DNA from: Sedimentisphaerales bacterium
GTDB taxonomy: Bacteria > Planctomycetota > Phycisphaerae > Sedimentisphaerales > Anaerohalosphaeraceae
Reading direction: 5' to 3'
Assembly (NCBI GenBank): GCA_028282905.1
Contig: JANQGW010000113.1
Span: forward strand, 1 to 47,947
DNA length: 47,947 bases
Shown: positions 17,954 to 28,069 of the stretch, piece after piece
Layout of the letters: each line of letters begins with the position of its first letter
Position numbering within the stretch: position 1 is the first letter of the stretch
Translations under genes and position numbers: made by a program
The notes under the pieces: model-generated
Seen by the model: the letters and a program-made list of their open reading frames with translations, nothing else
The model's database searches: none
What the model was told of the DNA's origin: nothing

Positions 17954-20329
17954 TTATCCAGCGGTCGCTCCCCATTGCTTGTTCGGTTCAGGGCCAAGCT
18001 CAATTACCAATCTACCGCCTTTGACCAATTCGCTGTGGGGAATGCGGGAATGATTCCATGATTTACCGTTAAATCTGACGGATTGGATATACATATTTTT
18101 CGGTGAATTGTTTTTGCAGATCAGTGTAATTTTTTTGCCAGGATAGTAACCTTTGTCCAGATGAATGGTGATTTTGTCGAATATCGGCGACGTCAGTTCG
18201 TACTGCGGCTGTAATGCGGCACCGCCTTCGATATCAAATAAACCCATCGCCATCAGAACACCCAAGGCGCCCATTTGCCCTTGGTCTTCATCGCCGTTAT
18301 AGCCGCCATAAGGGGTCGCATTGCCAAAAGCCTCTTCCTTGACGCGTCGAACCCAGTACTGTGATTTCCACGGCTGGTTCAGATGGCTAAAGATATGGGC
18401 CATTCCCGTTGCCGGCTGGTTTTCATAATCGACCCAATTGCCGGAATGACCGCCATGCGGGGCAACATAGTGTTTTTCACCGGCCAGCTCAAATTGGCGA
18501 TTCAGTTTTTCGGCGGCGAGTCCTTTTCCGCCCATCAGTTCGGACAATCCATCCAAATCATGTGGTACAAACCAAGTATATATCGCCGAATTACTCTCGA
18601 CAAACCCTTTACTGTTAAACTGCCCTTCGCCAATTGGCTTATAATCCTTATACCAACTGCCGTCTTTTTCACGGGGACGCATCCAGCCGGATTTTGGATT
18701 AAATCCGTATTGGGGATCCAGTTTTTCACCGGCTTGCGAATCGAACAGTGTCCGGTAGCTGCCCGAACGCTTGAAGAAAAACTCATAATCCGACTGTTTA
18801 CCAAGTGCTTTGGCCAGTTGTGCCAGACACCAGTCCTGATAGGCGTATTCCAGTGTCTGGGCCGCCCCTTCGCGGTGTCCGCCGCCGCCGTCTCTGTGCA
18901 GCGGCACATAGCCGCGTTCTACATAGTATTTCATGCCGCCACCGGCAGGAGTTTTGCTCGCTTCATAGCCCGCACGGTCACGAATACCGCCAACAAAAGC
19001 ATTTTTGCGCAGGCCTTCATAGACCTTCTCGATATCATAATCACGAATACCCTTATTGTACGCACAGGCAAAGAACGACGATGCCGGGTCGCCGATCATG
19101 ACATAGGTATAGTTGCCGCCGGACGGGCCGCGGGGAATCAGCCCGCCGTTTTGGTACATATCGGCCATCGTATTGCCGAAACCGTCCATCAGTTCCGGAT
19201 AAACCAGCGACCAGAGTATGTTCAGTGACCAGTGAGCACCCCATAATGCATCGAAATTGTAATGCGGGTACAGCTGTTTGCCATTAGCATCCAGCCGAAC
19301 CTGACGAGCCACAGGCTTATCGCCGGTATTATCAATATATTGGCCGTCCACATCGCTGACGATACGACGTCCCAGCAAAGCGTGCCACAGGTCAGTATAG
19401 AACTTGACTCGCTGCTGCTCAGTACCGCCTTCCACTTCAATCTTGCCGAGCCAGCGATTCCATTCGGCTTTGGACTCTGCAACCACACGGTCAAAATCCC
19501 AGTGGTCCAGCTCCGCTTTCAGGTTCTTGCGGGCCTGCCTGGCACTGACATAAGACATGCCCAGTTTCATCATGACGGTCTCATCTTGCTTCGTCGAAAA
19601 TTCGACGCAAAAACCTGGATTTTTGCCTTTGACCTGAGACAGTTCCACAATTCGGCCTTCTTCCCAGGCCATCACCTTTGTAAACGGCTTGCTTAGTTGC
19701 GCGGAAAAATGCACCGTACAGGGTTTCTTGCGACGGTGGGTCGGCGCCATGGTCACATAACCTTCAAATTCTATATCGCTGACGGGATGAACCGACGAGG
19801 CCTGCATTTTACCGTGTCCAAGCTTGGCATCGAGATTAAAAGCGATATGGCTTTTCTCCGAAGCGGGGAAGCGATACCGATGAAAACCCACCCGACAGGT
19901 CGATGTCAATTCCGCCTGTATTTCACGATCTGACAAATAGACCTTGTGGTAGCCGGGAAAAACGACTTCTTCGTCATGGCTGTAGGTCGCCATATTGGCA
20001 TCCAGACCCTTATGGGCTTTAACCGGTCCCACCCCCGGCATCACGGGAATGCCGGACATCTGCCAGGCGTGGATATGACTGAAACAGCGAATATTCTTGC
20101 TGTCATAGAGATAGCCAGACTTCCAGCTTCCATTGACATCCGTATCCGGACTGAGATTGACCATTCCGAAAGGCCGGCACGCCGAGGCAAAATAAAACCA
20201 TCGCGACTTGACCGTATCAATGCGAGGCTCGACCCAATCGACCGGTTCCTTTGAATAAGAAACGCAACCTGCAAATAACAATAAAACCGGCACCAGCCAG
20301 GTTTGCTTGAATAACGCTGTTTTCATCAT
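17954..20329 (-). CDS. GH92 alpha-mannosidase-family lipoprotein
   Basis: This 791-residue protein has a lipoprotein signal with lipobox LFAGC. The mature protein begins like GH92 family calcium-dependent exo-alpha-mannosidases: VDWVEPRIDTVKSRWFYFAS, then SPDTDVNGSWKSGYLYDS and CFSHIHAWQMSGIPVMPGVG. The (alpha/alpha)6 barrel includes FYTDLWHALLGRRI, WGAHWSLNILWSLVYPELMD and the signature YNGDEDQGQMGALGVLMAMG. GH92 enzymes trim alpha-mannose from N-glycans or mannans. A glycoprotein or mixed polysaccharide substrate is therefore plausible for the cluster. Overlapping ATGs at 20329 and 20326 are alternative starts. Confidence 0.92.
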   Translation of the reverse strand: MMKTALFKQTWLVPVLLLFAGCVSYSKEPVDWVEPRIDTVKSRWFYFASACRPFGMVNLSPDTDVNGSWKSGYLYDSKNIRCFSHIHAWQMSGIPVMPGVGPVKAHKGLDANMATYSHDEEVVFPGYHKVYLSDREIQAELTSTCRVGFHRYRFPASEKSHIAFNLDAKLGHGKMQASSVHPVSDIEFEGYVTMAPTHRRKKPCTVHFSAQLSKPFTKVMAWEEGRIVELSQVKGKNPGFCVEFSTKQDETVMMKLGMSYVSARQARKNLKAELDHWDFDRVVAESKAEWNRWLGKIEVEGGTEQQRVKFYTDLWHALLGRRIVSDVDGQYIDNTGDKPVARQVRLDANGKQLYPHYNFDALWGAHWSLNILWSLVYPELMDGFGNTMADMYQNGGLIPRGPSGGNYTYVMIGDPASSFFACAYNKGIRDYDIEKVYEGLRKNAFVGGIRDRAGYEASKTPAGGGMKYYVERGYVPLHRDGGGGHREGAAQTLEYAYQDWCLAQLAKALGKQSDYEFFFKRSGSYRTLFDSQAGEKLDPQYGFNPKSGWMRPREKDGSWYKDYKPIGEGQFNSKGFVESNSAIYTWFVPHDLDGLSELMGGKGLAAEKLNRQFELAGEKHYVAPHGGHSGNWVDYENQPATGMAHIFSHLNQPWKSQYWVRRVKEEAFGNATPYGGYNGDEDQGQMGALGVLMAMGLFDIEGGAALQPQYELTSPIFDKITIHLDKGYYPGKKITLICKNNSPKNMYIQSVRFNGKSWNHSRIPHSELVKGGRLVIELGPEPNKQWGATAG

Positions 20330-20400
20330 AATCTTTTTATCCCACTATATGCTCTGTATTCCATTAAGACGCTCTGTCAAAATAATTTTGAGACATCTGG

Positions 20401-20420
20401 ATTCCCGCCTTCGCGGGAAT
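20401..20420. repeat. REP-like palindrome
   Basis: ATTCCCGC-CTTC-GCGGGAAT is a perfect 8-bp stem with a 4-nt loop, followed by GACA, between the ROK stop and the GH92 start. Related GGGATGACAAT words at about 31730-31770 suggest a dispersed family of intergenic repeats in this genome. Confidence 0.7.
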
Positions 20421-20432
20421 GACAACAAGGTA

Positions 20433-21545
20433 TTACGTCTGTCGCTTATCCAGTTCGTTTAAGGCGAACGCATAGGCGCCTACGGAAACTGCCTGGCTGG
20501 TATCCAGCACGGCCCGGCCGACCCCGATACGTTTCATGGAATCATACCGCAGCGTTTTCTGCGTACCCGGCACCTGAATTTCCTTAACCTTACCCTGAAT
20601 GAACTGCTGACAGCCGTCCGTGCCTTCCAAGTCAAAACACTGCTGGATAATCCGCGGCAGCTTATCGCCGCTGTAGGTTTCAATCGTTCCGTTCATTTCA
20701 TCGAGAATCGACTGGATAAACAGCGGATACGCAGCCGACAGGCCGCCGCCAATCACGATCAGGCCGTCGAATAAGGCACTCGCATTGGACAACGTATCGC
20801 CGATGACTTCACCCATTTCTGCAAATGCCTGCAGGGCTGCTTCCTGGTTGCCGTCCTGAGCGCCGGTACCGATTTCAAAAATATCCTTGGGCGTTGGAGC
20901 CTGATCGACATCGATCCCGGCAATTCGCGCAAACGAACCACGGACCGCGCGGATGCTGACGCCCTCTTCGGCAAAGCATTTAGGGTGTCGTTTGTTTCGG
21001 GTGATCCAGACTTCGCCGGATGCGGAATTATCGCCGACATACAATTGTCCATCCATCACCATACCACCTCCGAAGCCGGTCCCAAGCGTAATGCCGAAAA
21101 GTTTGCTGAACTGTTTGGGCGAGCCGAAGTCTTTGAGCATTTGATTCACCTTGGGTAAAAAACCGCTGATCGCTTCGCCATAAACGAACAGATCACCGTC
21201 ATTGTTGATGAAAACCGGCATCTTAAATGTTTCTTCCAGGAACGGTCCTAACGCCACGCCGCCGTGGAATGCCGGCAGGTTCGGCGGCTGGGTAATAATA
21301 CCATTGGGATAATCGGCCGGACCGGGAAACGCGAAGCTGATTGCTACCGGAGCGTCTTCCAGTAGATCGATGACCTTCCGGAAACCTTCGACAATCCGGC
21401 CCAGGCTTTTATCCAAATCGTTCACCTCGGCCGGCAACACCACCGGCTGGACAACTTCCCGGTTTCCCTGAATCGCCTTAAATACAAAATTTGTTCCGCC
21501 CGCATCGAGTGTAATCACCACACGCTTGTCTTCAAAAGTATTCAT
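20433..21545 (-). CDS. ROK-family sugar kinase
   Basis: This 370-residue protein has an N-terminal ATP phosphate loop VITLDAGGTNFVFKAI, a substrate segment ISFAFPGPADYPNGIITQPP, FINNDGDLFVYGEAISGFLP and the glycine-rich GITLGTGFGGGMVMDG. The second ATP site GLIVIGGGLSAAYPLF follows. It is a ROK kinase, which phosphorylates hexoses such as glucose, mannose, fructose or N-acetylhexosamines. The full CxCGxxGCxE zinc site is not visible; only HPKCFAEEG remains. It sits 24 bp from the MFS transporter gene, so it probably phosphorylates the imported sugar. The specificity is unknown. Confidence 0.88.
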   Translation of the reverse strand: MNTFEDKRVVITLDAGGTNFVFKAIQGNREVVQPVVLPAEVNDLDKSLGRIVEGFRKVIDLLEDAPVAISFAFPGPADYPNGIITQPPNLPAFHGGVALGPFLEETFKMPVFINNDGDLFVYGEAISGFLPKVNQMLKDFGSPKQFSKLFGITLGTGFGGGMVMDGQLYVGDNSASGEVWITRNKRHPKCFAEEGVSIRAVRGSFARIAGIDVDQAPTPKDIFEIGTGAQDGNQEAALQAFAEMGEVIGDTLSNASALFDGLIVIGGGLSAAYPLFIQSILDEMNGTIETYSGDKLPRIIQQCFDLEGTDGCQQFIQGKVKEIQVPGTQKTLRYDSMKRIGVGRAVLDTSQAVSVGAYAFALNELDKRQT

Positions 21546-21569
21546 ACTATAAACCCTTTTTTAAAAATG

Positions 21570-22733
21570 TTATTGTGCTTCCGCCTTTTTAGCACCTTTG
21601 AGCGAGAGAATCAAGAGATAGCCAAAACAGATCGCCGGCACAATAAATGCCAGAGGAAGATTATCAGTTGTATCAACAACTTTGCCCATGACCAGCGGAA
21701 TAATCGCTCCGCCGGAAATCGCCATGCACATCAGGCCGCTAAGTTCACCAGCGCGTTCCGGTCGTTCCTCCACCGTAATCGAAAACAGCATCGGCCAGAT
21801 ATTCGCAAAGCCCAAGCCGGCACAGGCTACGCCTACAAGGGCCAGCCCCCGTGAATTGAACATAAATAGAACGCCGGCCACGACGCCCAGTATCGCCGAA
21901 AGACGGAAGCAAGTGCGGGCACTCATGATATTTAGAACCACCCCGCCCAATAAACGACCGGCGGTCACCAGCAGAAAGAAAGCTGATGGGCCATACAAGG
22001 CGGCCTTATCCTCAGCAAATCCAAAGCTCATCAAGGCCGGCTTCAGAAACCGTCCCATGCACACCTCGGCGCCGACATAAAGAAAAATCCCCAAAACTGC
22101 CATGGCAAAGACCGGTTCGGCCAGCAAGCTCAAACAGGAACCAATATTAGGCGGTGTATCAGCTTTCTTTTCGTCAATTTTCATCATGGCCACCCAAACA
22201 AAAGCGATTGCCATCAGCACAAAGAATATCGGAAACGGTGCCCGCCAGCCCATTGCCGCAAAGATCGCAATACTGGCAACCACGCCGCTGACCAGATAGG
22301 CGGAAGAAGCGCTGCCGAGGCCTTTAATCCCCTGCGCAAAGCTGAGATTCCGACTATAGCCCCCCTCCGCGCTAACATCTCGCATAATAGGATTTCCGGC
22401 GACCTGCAGGAAGGTGGTTCCGATTCCCAGGACGAAGATACAGGCCAGCAGCAGCGCAAACCCCGGCGCCATCAGACTGGGCACCAGCATCGCGACGGCA
22501 TTGAGACCAAGGCCCAACAGCAGCAGTTTTTTCATCCCGATGCGTCCGGCCAAAATCCCGCCCGGAATGCTGAACACCGCAAACGCAATAAATACAAAGA
22601 ACGGCAGGAGCGTTGCCATGACATTGGACAACTGAAACTGTTCTTTAACGGCATAAGACAACGGTCCCATCGCATCGGCAACACCCATCACAAGAAATGC
22701 CAGAAAAATCGGTATCGTCTTTGTACGGCCCAT
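21570..22733 (-). CDS. MFS sugar transporter (FucP-like)
   Basis: The start at 22733 (MGRTKTIPIFLAFLVMGVAD) is preferred because AAAGGA precedes it; an ATG at 22748 is in frame. The 387-residue product has about 12 membrane helices and resembles the fucose/glucose permease branch of MFS: FFVFIAFAVFSIPGGILAGR as helix 2 to loop 2-3, and late GLMCMAISGGAIIPLVMGKV. Members are proton-sugar symporters. Being next to the ROK kinase and downstream of secreted hydrolases, it is the likely importer of released sugars. Substrate uncertain. Confidence 0.88.
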   Translation of the reverse strand: MGRTKTIPIFLAFLVMGVADAMGPLSYAVKEQFQLSNVMATLLPFFVFIAFAVFSIPGGILAGRIGMKKLLLLGLGLNAVAMLVPSLMAPGFALLLACIFVLGIGTTFLQVAGNPIMRDVSAEGGYSRNLSFAQGIKGLGSASSAYLVSGVVASIAIFAAMGWRAPFPIFFVLMAIAFVWVAMMKIDEKKADTPPNIGSCLSLLAEPVFAMAVLGIFLYVGAEVCMGRFLKPALMSFGFAEDKAALYGPSAFFLLVTAGRLLGGVVLNIMSARTCFRLSAILGVVAGVLFMFNSRGLALVGVACAGLGFANIWPMLFSITVEERPERAGELSGLMCMAISGGAIIPLVMGKVVDTTDNLPLAFIVPAICFGYLLILSLKGAKKAEAQ

Positions 22734-22839
22734 CTCAAATCCTTTCATCTAATCCAACTATACTTTTCCATGGACTTTTTCTCACATGCCATGAACTATT
22801 TAAGCAGTCTATAATCAGGTTTTTTCAATTATTATAATA

Positions 22840-24042
22840 CTATTGCGACTCTCCACAGACCTGCAAAGAAGCACTGTGGCAATGGCTCTGGGACATTTGG
22901 GCAAACATCAGCGTTCCCCATGGGATCGAACTGATGCCTCCTTTTTCCGGCCGGGTCTTTTTGATTGCCTGTCGAGTAAACGGCATCTTCAATCCCTTGC
23001 GGCCTTGATAATGAGCATATATCTTCTCATACATGGACCGCAGCCGCCCCCTGGCCTTTGGTGAAATCTTCGGGTAATGATATCTTTTTTGAAAACTGGT
23101 GTAAGGTGTATACGGCACCTTCAGGCCAAGATTATAACGGGCAGTATATTCAAAGCCCTTTGCCAACCGGTTATCACAAGCACTGTATAAATCCCGCCCC
23201 TGCTTGAACGCTATTTCACAGGCATTCGAAAGGTACTCCAAGCCCATTTGTGTATGGGCTTGGTCGCGGCCGGATTCCTGACACTGGCCGGCTTCGTTAA
23301 TATAGTTGGCAATCGCACCATTTCCGGGACCGTTAAAATAATAGTTCACCGCCCGATCAAACATCGCCCGGTCGTCCAGAAAAATTCCCATCGCCATCAT
23401 TGTCTGCATCATCGAGGCGTCCCAGTTACCATTGGCGGAAGGATAAAAGTCTTTGATGATCGGATACCAGATTTCGGTGAGCATTCTTCCAAATCGCTGC
23501 TGGTCGGCCAATGCCCAGTCGGCCTCAGAATATTTCATCAACTCGGCAGCCATACAATATTTAATGCCGCCGATACCGATCAGCAATTTGGCATCGTGGC
23601 CTGTAACGGTTTTGAGCGTTGCCGACCAGGCATTTAGAATATCGATGCAGTTTTGAGCATACGTCGTATCATCGGTAAACACCCACAGCAGAGCTTGGGT
23701 GTAAGCGGCTGTACCGTCATGCAAAAATTCATCTGAGCCGATTCGTACCCGGTTGGAAGCACCTCGCTGGACGTGTTCAAAGGGCGTCTGCTGCCAGTCG
23801 CGTCGAGCATAGTCCGATACCTTCAAGGCTTCCCAAGCCTGTTCCAAAGGCTGCTTGTTTTGCACCAGAGCCGCTTTGATCTTGGCAAGGTCTTCTGCTG
23901 TGTGCATGATTCCCGGATGGACAAATGCCGCTTTATCTGCAGCCACAACCCCACACAATAGAATCAGTGCGCAACATGCCGCCAACCGGCCCAACGGAAC
24001 TTTCTGATTAATCTTCTTTTTGGCAACTATCGAAGCGTCCAT
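22840..24042 (-). CDS. Alginate-lyase-domain (PF05426-like) secreted protein
   Basis: This 400-residue protein, read from ATG 24042, has a basic N-region then LAACCALILLCGVVAADKAA as signal peptide. The mature domain starts FVHPGIMHTAEDLAKIKAAL, with helical toroid segments: YARRDWQQTPFEHVQRGASN, a region with NAWSATLKTVTGHDAKLLIG, and GNWDASMMQTMMAMGIFLDD. This alpha-toroid is shared by PL5-type lyases and related exo-uronidases or hydrolases, so true alginate specificity is not assured. In this uronate-linked cluster a lyase acting on uronic-acid polysaccharide is reasonable. Confidence 0.8.
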   Translation of the reverse strand: MDASIVAKKKINQKVPLGRLAACCALILLCGVVAADKAAFVHPGIMHTAEDLAKIKAALVQNKQPLEQAWEALKVSDYARRDWQQTPFEHVQRGASNRVRIGSDEFLHDGTAAYTQALLWVFTDDTTYAQNCIDILNAWSATLKTVTGHDAKLLIGIGGIKYCMAAELMKYSEADWALADQQRFGRMLTEIWYPIIKDFYPSANGNWDASMMQTMMAMGIFLDDRAMFDRAVNYYFNGPGNGAIANYINEAGQCQESGRDQAHTQMGLEYLSNACEIAFKQGRDLYSACDNRLAKGFEYTARYNLGLKVPYTPYTSFQKRYHYPKISPKARGRLRSMYEKIYAHYQGRKGLKMPFTRQAIKKTRPEKGGISSIPWGTLMFAQMSQSHCHSASLQVCGESQ

Positions 24043-24152
24043 GTTTATCAATCCATTATTGATTCAAGGATATTCTCCTGCCTGCTATTGGCAGAATACA
24101 ACCTTTTTCATACTGTCTCTTTATAAGACTTTCCACACCTGCTGACATCTTG

Positions 24153-25502
24153 TCAGTTTTCTATCACAACAAAATCTTCAATCCCTTCGGCAACACCGGC
24201 CTTATCGATATTATCAAAAACACACCCCTTCAGGACGACGTTTTGAATTGGGTTATGGTCATAACCTCTGATGTGCCAGGGGTGCCGGCTGCGATGGCAA
24301 TGGACATTGGTCATGAAGATATTGCGGACAGTCGGTGGAAAGTTGCCTTTGTCCCCTTCCTCATAGTGGTAGTTGATCTTCAGAGCTGCTTCCCGAACCC
24401 GTTTCATTGTCACGTTCCGCATGTAAACGTTTTCGACAATACCGCCACGCATCGAATTGGTTTTAATTCGCAACCCCCGATCCAGATTGGGGCTGTCCAT
24501 CAGGCAATCTTCGATAAAGACGTTTCGGACACTTCCTGAAATCTCACTGCCGAGGACAACACCGCCGTGACCTTCTTTCATGGTACAGTTGCGGACAATA
24601 ATATTCTCGGAGGGAACATTGACCCGGCGGCCGTCAGCGTTACGGCCGGACTTGATCGCAATACAGTCGTCACCGGTATCGAAATAACAGCCTTCAATCA
24701 GTACATCCCGGCAGGATTCGGGGTTGCAGCCGTCATTGTTCGGACCATGTCCGATGACTTTCACATTACGTACCGTTACGTTTTCGCTCAACACCGGGTG
24801 AATATGCCACATTGGGCTTTTTTTGACTGTCACGCCTTCAATCAGGATGTTTTTGCAGGCATAAGGCTGGATCATGCTCGATCGCAGCAACCGGCCCTCA
24901 CCATACACCCGGTCCTTTACAGCCACACCATCTTCGGCCTGCTGACGCAGTTTATAAACATCTGCTTTTTGCGTGGACTTCCACTTCCACCAATTTGCCT
25001 TGCTCGCATTGCCTTCCAGCGTGCCTTTGCCGGTAATCGCGATATTTTCCTGTTTGAAAGCGTAGATCAGCGGTGAATAGTTAAAACACTCGGTCCCTTC
25101 AAAACGTGTAAACACGACCGGCAGATAATCGTCCGGCTGGGTTGAAAAGCTGACAACCGCATCTTCGGCCAGATGGAGGTTGACGTTGCTTTTTAAATGA
25201 ATCGCCCCGGTCCGGTACACGCCTTTAGGAACGAGCACCCGCCCGCCGCCGGATGCACTGCACGCATCAATGGCTTTGGCGAAGGCTTCGGTGCAATCGG
25301 TATGTTCGTCACTTTTGGCGCCATATTCGGTAATCACAAAGTCTCTTTCAGCAAAGACCGGAACTTTGATACGCCCCTGGATGGCACTGACTTTGTTGCT
25401 ATCCCATCCCTGTGTTTGCAGGCTGGTGCATCCAACAGCAGGCAGCAATAGACACAGGCCGATACATAATAACTTCATATTCATTTCGTTCTTAATCTGC
25501 AT
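24153..25502 (-). CDS. GH28 polygalacturonase-like lipoprotein
   Basis: This 449-residue protein has a signal with LLPAVGC; the start is either 25502 (AGGAAG upstream) or 25478. The mature protein begins VITEYGAKSDEHTDCTEAF (the pectate-lyase-like beta-helix cap). It contains the GH28 catalytic patterns: NNDGCNPESCRDVLIEG, then FDTGDDCIAIKSGR near residue 276, GHGGVVLGSEISG, and RGLRIKTN. The family hydrolyses alpha-galacturonosyl linkages in pectin, or rhamnogalacturonan. Lipidation suggests a surface or periplasmic role. It supplies galacturonate for the tagaturonate epimerase in the same cluster. Confidence 0.92.
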   Translation of the reverse strand: MQIKNEMNMKLLCIGLCLLLPAVGCTSLQTQGWDSNKVSAIQGRIKVPVFAERDFVITEYGAKSDEHTDCTEAFAKAIDACSASGGGRVLVPKGVYRTGAIHLKSNVNLHLAEDAVVSFSTQPDDYLPVVFTRFEGTECFNYSPLIYAFKQENIAITGKGTLEGNASKANWWKWKSTQKADVYKLRQQAEDGVAVKDRVYGEGRLLRSSMIQPYACKNILIEGVTVKKSPMWHIHPVLSENVTVRNVKVIGHGPNNDGCNPESCRDVLIEGCYFDTGDDCIAIKSGRNADGRRVNVPSENIIVRNCTMKEGHGGVVLGSEISGSVRNVFIEDCLMDSPNLDRGLRIKTNSMRGGIVENVYMRNVTMKRVREAALKINYHYEEGDKGNFPPTVRNIFMTNVHCHRSRHPWHIRGYDHNPIQNVVLKGCVFDNIDKAGVAEGIEDFVVIEN

Positions 25503-25518
25503 GGGATTTTTCTTCCTA

Positions 25519-27438
25519 TCAGTTTAAAATGGGGTCAAAAATAATTGCCTGTCCGTTATTGGCACGAATCGAAGCTTTTAAGACGGTATCTTTATCAACC
25601 ATCTTTTTATCCACACGAACGTAAGTCGGTGCAGGTGATCGCCTGTCATCCGAAAAGATCGTCGCTTTGTATTTTTGCCCCGGACTAAGAAATGACAGCG
25701 GCAATGTCAACTCATAGTCAGCAGTGCCGTTGATGGTTCCGACAAACCAGGTGTCACCGCTGCGGCGAGCAATTGTCGCATATTTACCGATTTCGCCATG
25801 AAGTACCTTTGTGTCATCCCAGACCGTCGGTACCCGGTCAAAGAACTCAAGGTCGGGCACTTCGGCGATAAAATTGTTTCGGGATTTTGACGGCCCCTTT
25901 GCCTTGGGAGAACCGGTGGGACAATCATACCAGTACACAAACTGCCACGGCGAATAAAAACAGACCGCCTTGGCCAACTGTGAGGCACTGGAACCCATGT
26001 CGTCCACACGAGGAGCAAAATAACAGATGGTATTGTCAGCCGCACCGGCGACCATACGGGTAAAGAGCGTCTTCAGGGAATGCGCGTTGGAAGGCGACTC
26101 CTCATCCCCCCTGATGCCCTCCTGGGTCATCAGATTCGGATACGTTCGCGAATAGCCGGTCGGCCGATACTCATCGTGAATATCCACCATCATCTGGTAT
26201 TTCGCGGCTTTGCGAACAGCTTCGTGCAGCCATGTTGTCCACTTCTGTGAACCGACATTAACAAAACCATACTTCAGTCCTGCCACACCCCACTTTTGGT
26301 ACAGCGGCAGAATTTCATCAAGTTGTTTTTCTAATGCCCGGCGGTTCACATACAAAATCACGCCGATGTCTTTTTTGTTGGCATAGTCAATGACCCGCTG
26401 CAGGTCCAGCGGCCCTTTTGAGCGTTTGGGATCCAGTGTAATCGTGGTCGCATCGGAATTTTCGTTATTTTCCGGGCCATACCAGCCCGCATCAAACTCA
26501 ATGTATTGCAGGTTGTGTTTGACAGCAAAATCAACACAGGCAATCCCACCCTGTGTCGTCAGCGTGCCTTCGCGAATGACTTTGCCCGGCTTAATCCAAG
26601 TGGTATCGAGCAGTTCACACGGTTTATTCAAATTCAGCAACAGATGGCTGTTCTCCAGAAGCTCTCCCGCAGTTTCCGCAAGCATTGCCACTCGCCACGG
26701 TGTTGTCAGACTGCCGGAGGCTTTCACGGAACTGCCCAGATTTGTCAGGATTGAATACGTTTTATCCGGGTTGCTCTTGATATTCGTTCGGGCATAATCC
26801 ACTAAAGCCGCTTCGGCGATGGCCATGAATCGGCCGTCAGCCGTTTTAATCGTCAGCGGACGCTCACACTGGCCGTCAATCGTATTAAGTGTCACTCGCT
26901 GATATACTTTTTGCGCCCGCGGAGTCGCCCAGCAGGCGTGGTCAGCCATAAAATTAAACTCCGTGTATTCTCTTTCAATGACAAAATCGCTCAGCCCTTT
27001 TTGAGCCGGGATTTCATAGCGAAACGCAATCCCCTCATCATAGGCCCGCATGGTCAGAATCATCTGATAACCGGCCGAATCAGTCGTTTGCAGGGAAATT
27101 GACGCCTGACGGTATCGATCCGGGATTTCGGACCACTGACCGTACACCGGCTTCCACACGTTATTGACCTGGTCCAATTCAACATCCATAATATTGAATC
27201 CGTTGTTAAAAGCAGGGATATCCACCAGTTTCAGCCCAAGATGTGAATCGATTATCATCGGCTTACCGTCACACAAAACCGAATAACGAATCTGCCCGCC
27301 GGTGGCTTCATCGCAGCGTACCGTTAGCTGAATATGCCCGTCCGGGCTTTGAACAGTCACTTCCTGCTGTGCTGCAAGACACAAACCGACCGTCATCAAC
27401 AGCAAAACAACAACGGAAAAACATTTTAATGTATCCAT
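25519..27438 (-). CDS. GH97 family glycoside hydrolase
   Basis: This 639-residue protein has a signal peptide (MDTLKCFSVVVLLLMTVGLC). It has the three-part GH97 layout: beta-sandwich N-terminal domain (VQSPDGHIQLTVRCDEATGG and YDEGIAFRYEIP), TIM barrel (YIEFDAGWYGPENN; LKYGFVNVGSQKWTTWLH; VDIHDEYRPTGYSRTYPN then EGIRGDEE) and C-terminal domain (TWFVGTINGTADYELTLPLS). The LKYGF segment lacks the Asp found in retaining alpha-galactosidases of the family, which would fit the inverting alpha-glucosidase branch; this is inference. It is the first gene of the cluster. Confidence 0.9.
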   Translation of the reverse strand: MDTLKCFSVVVLLLMTVGLCLAAQQEVTVQSPDGHIQLTVRCDEATGGQIRYSVLCDGKPMIIDSHLGLKLVDIPAFNNGFNIMDVELDQVNNVWKPVYGQWSEIPDRYRQASISLQTTDSAGYQMILTMRAYDEGIAFRYEIPAQKGLSDFVIEREYTEFNFMADHACWATPRAQKVYQRVTLNTIDGQCERPLTIKTADGRFMAIAEAALVDYARTNIKSNPDKTYSILTNLGSSVKASGSLTTPWRVAMLAETAGELLENSHLLLNLNKPCELLDTTWIKPGKVIREGTLTTQGGIACVDFAVKHNLQYIEFDAGWYGPENNENSDATTITLDPKRSKGPLDLQRVIDYANKKDIGVILYVNRRALEKQLDEILPLYQKWGVAGLKYGFVNVGSQKWTTWLHEAVRKAAKYQMMVDIHDEYRPTGYSRTYPNLMTQEGIRGDEESPSNAHSLKTLFTRMVAGAADNTICYFAPRVDDMGSSASQLAKAVCFYSPWQFVYWYDCPTGSPKAKGPSKSRNNFIAEVPDLEFFDRVPTVWDDTKVLHGEIGKYATIARRSGDTWFVGTINGTADYELTLPLSFLSPGQKYKATIFSDDRRSPAPTYVRVDKKMVDKDTVLKASIRANNGQAIIFDPILN

Positions 27439-28069
27439 GAATATGACACTTTCTGGACAGTAAATTATTCTTCAAACAAACACAAATTAATTGCTGACAT
27501 CATACTCAACTTTCATCATTTTAGTCTCCGTATGCTGATATTATGGCTTACCGCCGCAATTTCCGTTCACTATCAATAACAAATGATTCAAGCAATGGAA
27601 TTTTTACGCAAAAAATTAGAACTTTCACCATTCTCAGGAAAAAAACTGAAAAACAATACGTCACTCTTTCAATAATCACCCATAAGAAATAATTTAAAGC
27701 CATTAAAAAGAAACACTTACAGAAGAACTATCAATGTCACTGAAATTTTCAATCTCTAAATAGAACTAACGAATTACAATAGCAATATATTTCACGCCGT
27801 GAGCTATTTAGGCAAAAAATAATGGGCACATGCCCTTTTGAATTACATTACCAAAACTTCAATTCTGTGTCAACTGCCAAAAATACTCGATCCCCGTCAT
27901 TTTCAGAGTCATTTTATCAAACAAAATATACATTTTGCGACAATTGTCCGTTTTTTTACGACACGTCACACTCTTGCACTGATTTCTCTGCGCTTAGCTG
28001 TATCTGCTTAATATTCACTGAATAAGCAGATTCAGCAATCTTACCCTTTAGCCACATCGAATTGCGGGC
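27439..28069. other. AT-rich intergenic region with a possible leader ORF
   Basis: No real gene is visible over 630 bp. On the minus strand a 10-codon ORF (27487-27519, MMKVEYDVSN) follows GGAG, and could be a leader peptide of the GH97-led operon or a gene remnant. A palindrome GGGCA-CA-TGCCC lies at 27824-27835. Confidence 0.5.

Noticed and set aside
18383..19228. 281-residue plus-strand ORF opposite GH92
   Set aside because: Antisense shadow of a well-supported GH92 gene with matching family motifs; no Shine-Dalgarno or domain.
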